Below, piece after piece: positions 62,523 through 64,000 of a DNA stretch of 64,000 bases; within the stretch, counting starts at the first letter, position 1, and each line of letters opens with the position of its first letter. A program made the translations under genes and the position numbers. Under the pieces are notes generated by a model that was given only the letters and a program-made list of their open reading frames with translations, made no database searches and was not told where the DNA came from. This stretch comes from Latrodectus hesperus (lineage: Eukaryota; Arthropoda; Arachnida; Araneae; Theridiidae): positions 46,257,672 to 46,321,671 of the forward strand of contig CM075857.1 of NCBI GenBank assembly GCA_037975125.1. The letters are read 5' to 3'.

Positions 62523-64000
62523 TTTAAAATGAACTACTCTGAGTGCTTTGTGGGTGCATAAGTATACATCCAAAGTATACTTTTGTAATATATAAATAAT
62601 ATTTTACAAAATCACAATTTATCTGAATAACTTTAACCAATATGTAGAAATGAAAAAAGATAGCAAAACAACTTACTTAAACTTTTAAACTGAGTTATTG
62701 ATGGCTCGAAGTTCCTTATTGGTACACAAATCAAAACGAATTGCCTCAGTGTGTATTATGATATCATAAAAATGAAAAACAACATTTGCTTCTTTATTCT
62801 TACACTATATTTTTAGGAATTCTTTTTTCTGTAAATAAATTGCGAAGACACGATAGTTACAATTAGTGATAGCTATAAATATATATCATGTATTAAGAAA
62901 TTTTCAGAATAGTGTTTATTTTTTCTTTTTCTCACCTACTCTTAAAGGATATGTATTCCCGTATGTCAGATCGGATTTTACAAGCCAATATGTTTGCTGA
63001 TTATTATACTCAACTACCAGTATTTGAAAGTATTCCTCTAGACACATAACAGCAGACATCAACTGCTCATGCAATCAATCTGCTCTATCAAGATGTAGTG
63101 CAATGTAAAAACAGATGAAGTTTTTCCAAAATAATTAAAGACTTGTTTCTGCTAAAACTTTCGTCAATCTGCTCTCTGTTATGAATAATTATTGACATGA
63201 ATTGTCCAAGAAATATGATCTCTGGAATATAGAGGATCTCAGAAATCTGAAATATTCGAAACTAAATTTTAAATACTTAAAAGACTCAGAACTAGAAACT
63301 AATGTATTCAACAAAATTTTTCGATATTAAAATCAGATGACTGTTGTATTCTTTTAAAATTTATGAGATTTATACCATTATTTATTTAACATTGCATTCC
63401 GATCTCTAAAGTCACTCATTTTGATATTTCAGTCATGTTATCTATTTTTCAGTTTTTTTTATTTTGTTGTTGATTAATATCGCATGAAATTTTCACCGTG
63501 ATTTTCAGCACGCTAATATAGATTTAATACATTTATAATAAGCTATTATGATTAAGCAATAATTGATGCTGAAGAAAATGTTTCCCTTTTGAATAAGTTC
63601 TTAAACTCTTCCGTGACTAGATCTAGAGATCTAGTTCTAGACTTTGAGATCTAGTTCTAGAATTACAAAATTTAACCATAAGAAATAGTAATTTATTAAT
63701 TTCCGCAATTACAATTGAAAATATTATACATTCAATTACCATATCTTTGAGTTTAAATCTCATGAGCTGCTGAAAAATAATATTATTACTCGTATTAGCA
63801 GTTGATGAAGTACTTAAGGAAAATCGATATGAAGTGCTTAAAAAATGGTTCTTTGAAAAAGTTATATACAATCTAAAACCTCTCATTTAAATTTAAAATT
63901 ATTATTAAATGGTATCGATTTTTAGGTGATAAGTGTGCTTCACAATTGTAACTAAAAATGCAGATTTCGGCAAAAATATTATAAAGAATGTATACTTTCG
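62523..64000. other. Gene-free right edge with a 20-bp tandem duplication
   Basis: No gene recognised. GAGATCTAGTTCTAGA is present twice, at 63626-63641 and 63646-63661, a 20-bp tandem step rich in TCTAGA-like palindromes. Confidence 0.6.

Noticed and set aside
63623..63886. 87-codon minus-strand frame at the right edge
   Set aside because: Low-complexity composition, and its end overlaps a 20-bp tandem duplication. No motif.

Overview
The window is AT-rich, intron-rich animal DNA. The gene structures, Tc1/mariner/Tigger/LINE/SINE relics and the protein families point to an arthropod. A spider or other chelicerate is my best guess, but that is an inference from general character and not from a diagnostic marker. 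No bacterial-type features, CRISPR arrays, tRNA genes or rRNA genes were seen.

Layout. (1) 1-20376, plus strand: the last 41 exons (2,328 residues) of a dumpy-like giant extracellular matrix protein. In order it has a long array of short four-cysteine modules and EGF modules, a tandem five-exon super-repeat with calcium-binding EGF domains, a ZP domain, a basic RKKR cleavage site, one membrane span and a short proline-rich tail. The 3' UTR probably ends near 21.84 kb. (2) 21.8-34.4 kb: a gene-poor stretch with a nearly intact Tc1 element (25420-26822), the 3' end of a LINE on the minus strand, a tRNA-derived SINE, two candidate MITEs and a large perfect palindrome. (3) 34451-38418, plus: a two-exon gene for a 56-residue microprotein of the BRAWNIN/UQCC6 family. 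A degenerate Tc1 element and a perfect hairpin lie in its intron. (4) 40542-51938, minus: at least six exons of mitochondrial ribosomal protein mL45 (MRPL45), convergent with UQCC6. The first coding exon is not securely placed. A second relic of the same Tc1 lineage lies in one intron. (5) 52.5-61.3 kb: a transposon graveyard with a Tigger/pogo relic, a mariner element with 53-bp inverted repeats, a pogo-like MITE, and a LINE RNase H fragment with a second, partly inverted copy of its 3' end. (6) 61.4-64 kb: no firm gene. A possible mitochondrial-presequence exon lies at 62458-62522.

How the genes relate: the dumpy-like protein is an apical matrix protein with no functional link to the other two. 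UQCC6 (complex III assembly) and mL45 (mitochondrial ribosome large subunit) both act in mitochondria and are convergent neighbours, which may be chance.

I found no convincing new biological system. The observations most worth follow-up are the five-exon super-repeat and the intron-free module block in the dumpy-like gene, the unresolved start of MRPL45, and a recurring class of perfect fold-back inverted repeats (15-26 bp arms) scattered through non-coding DNA.
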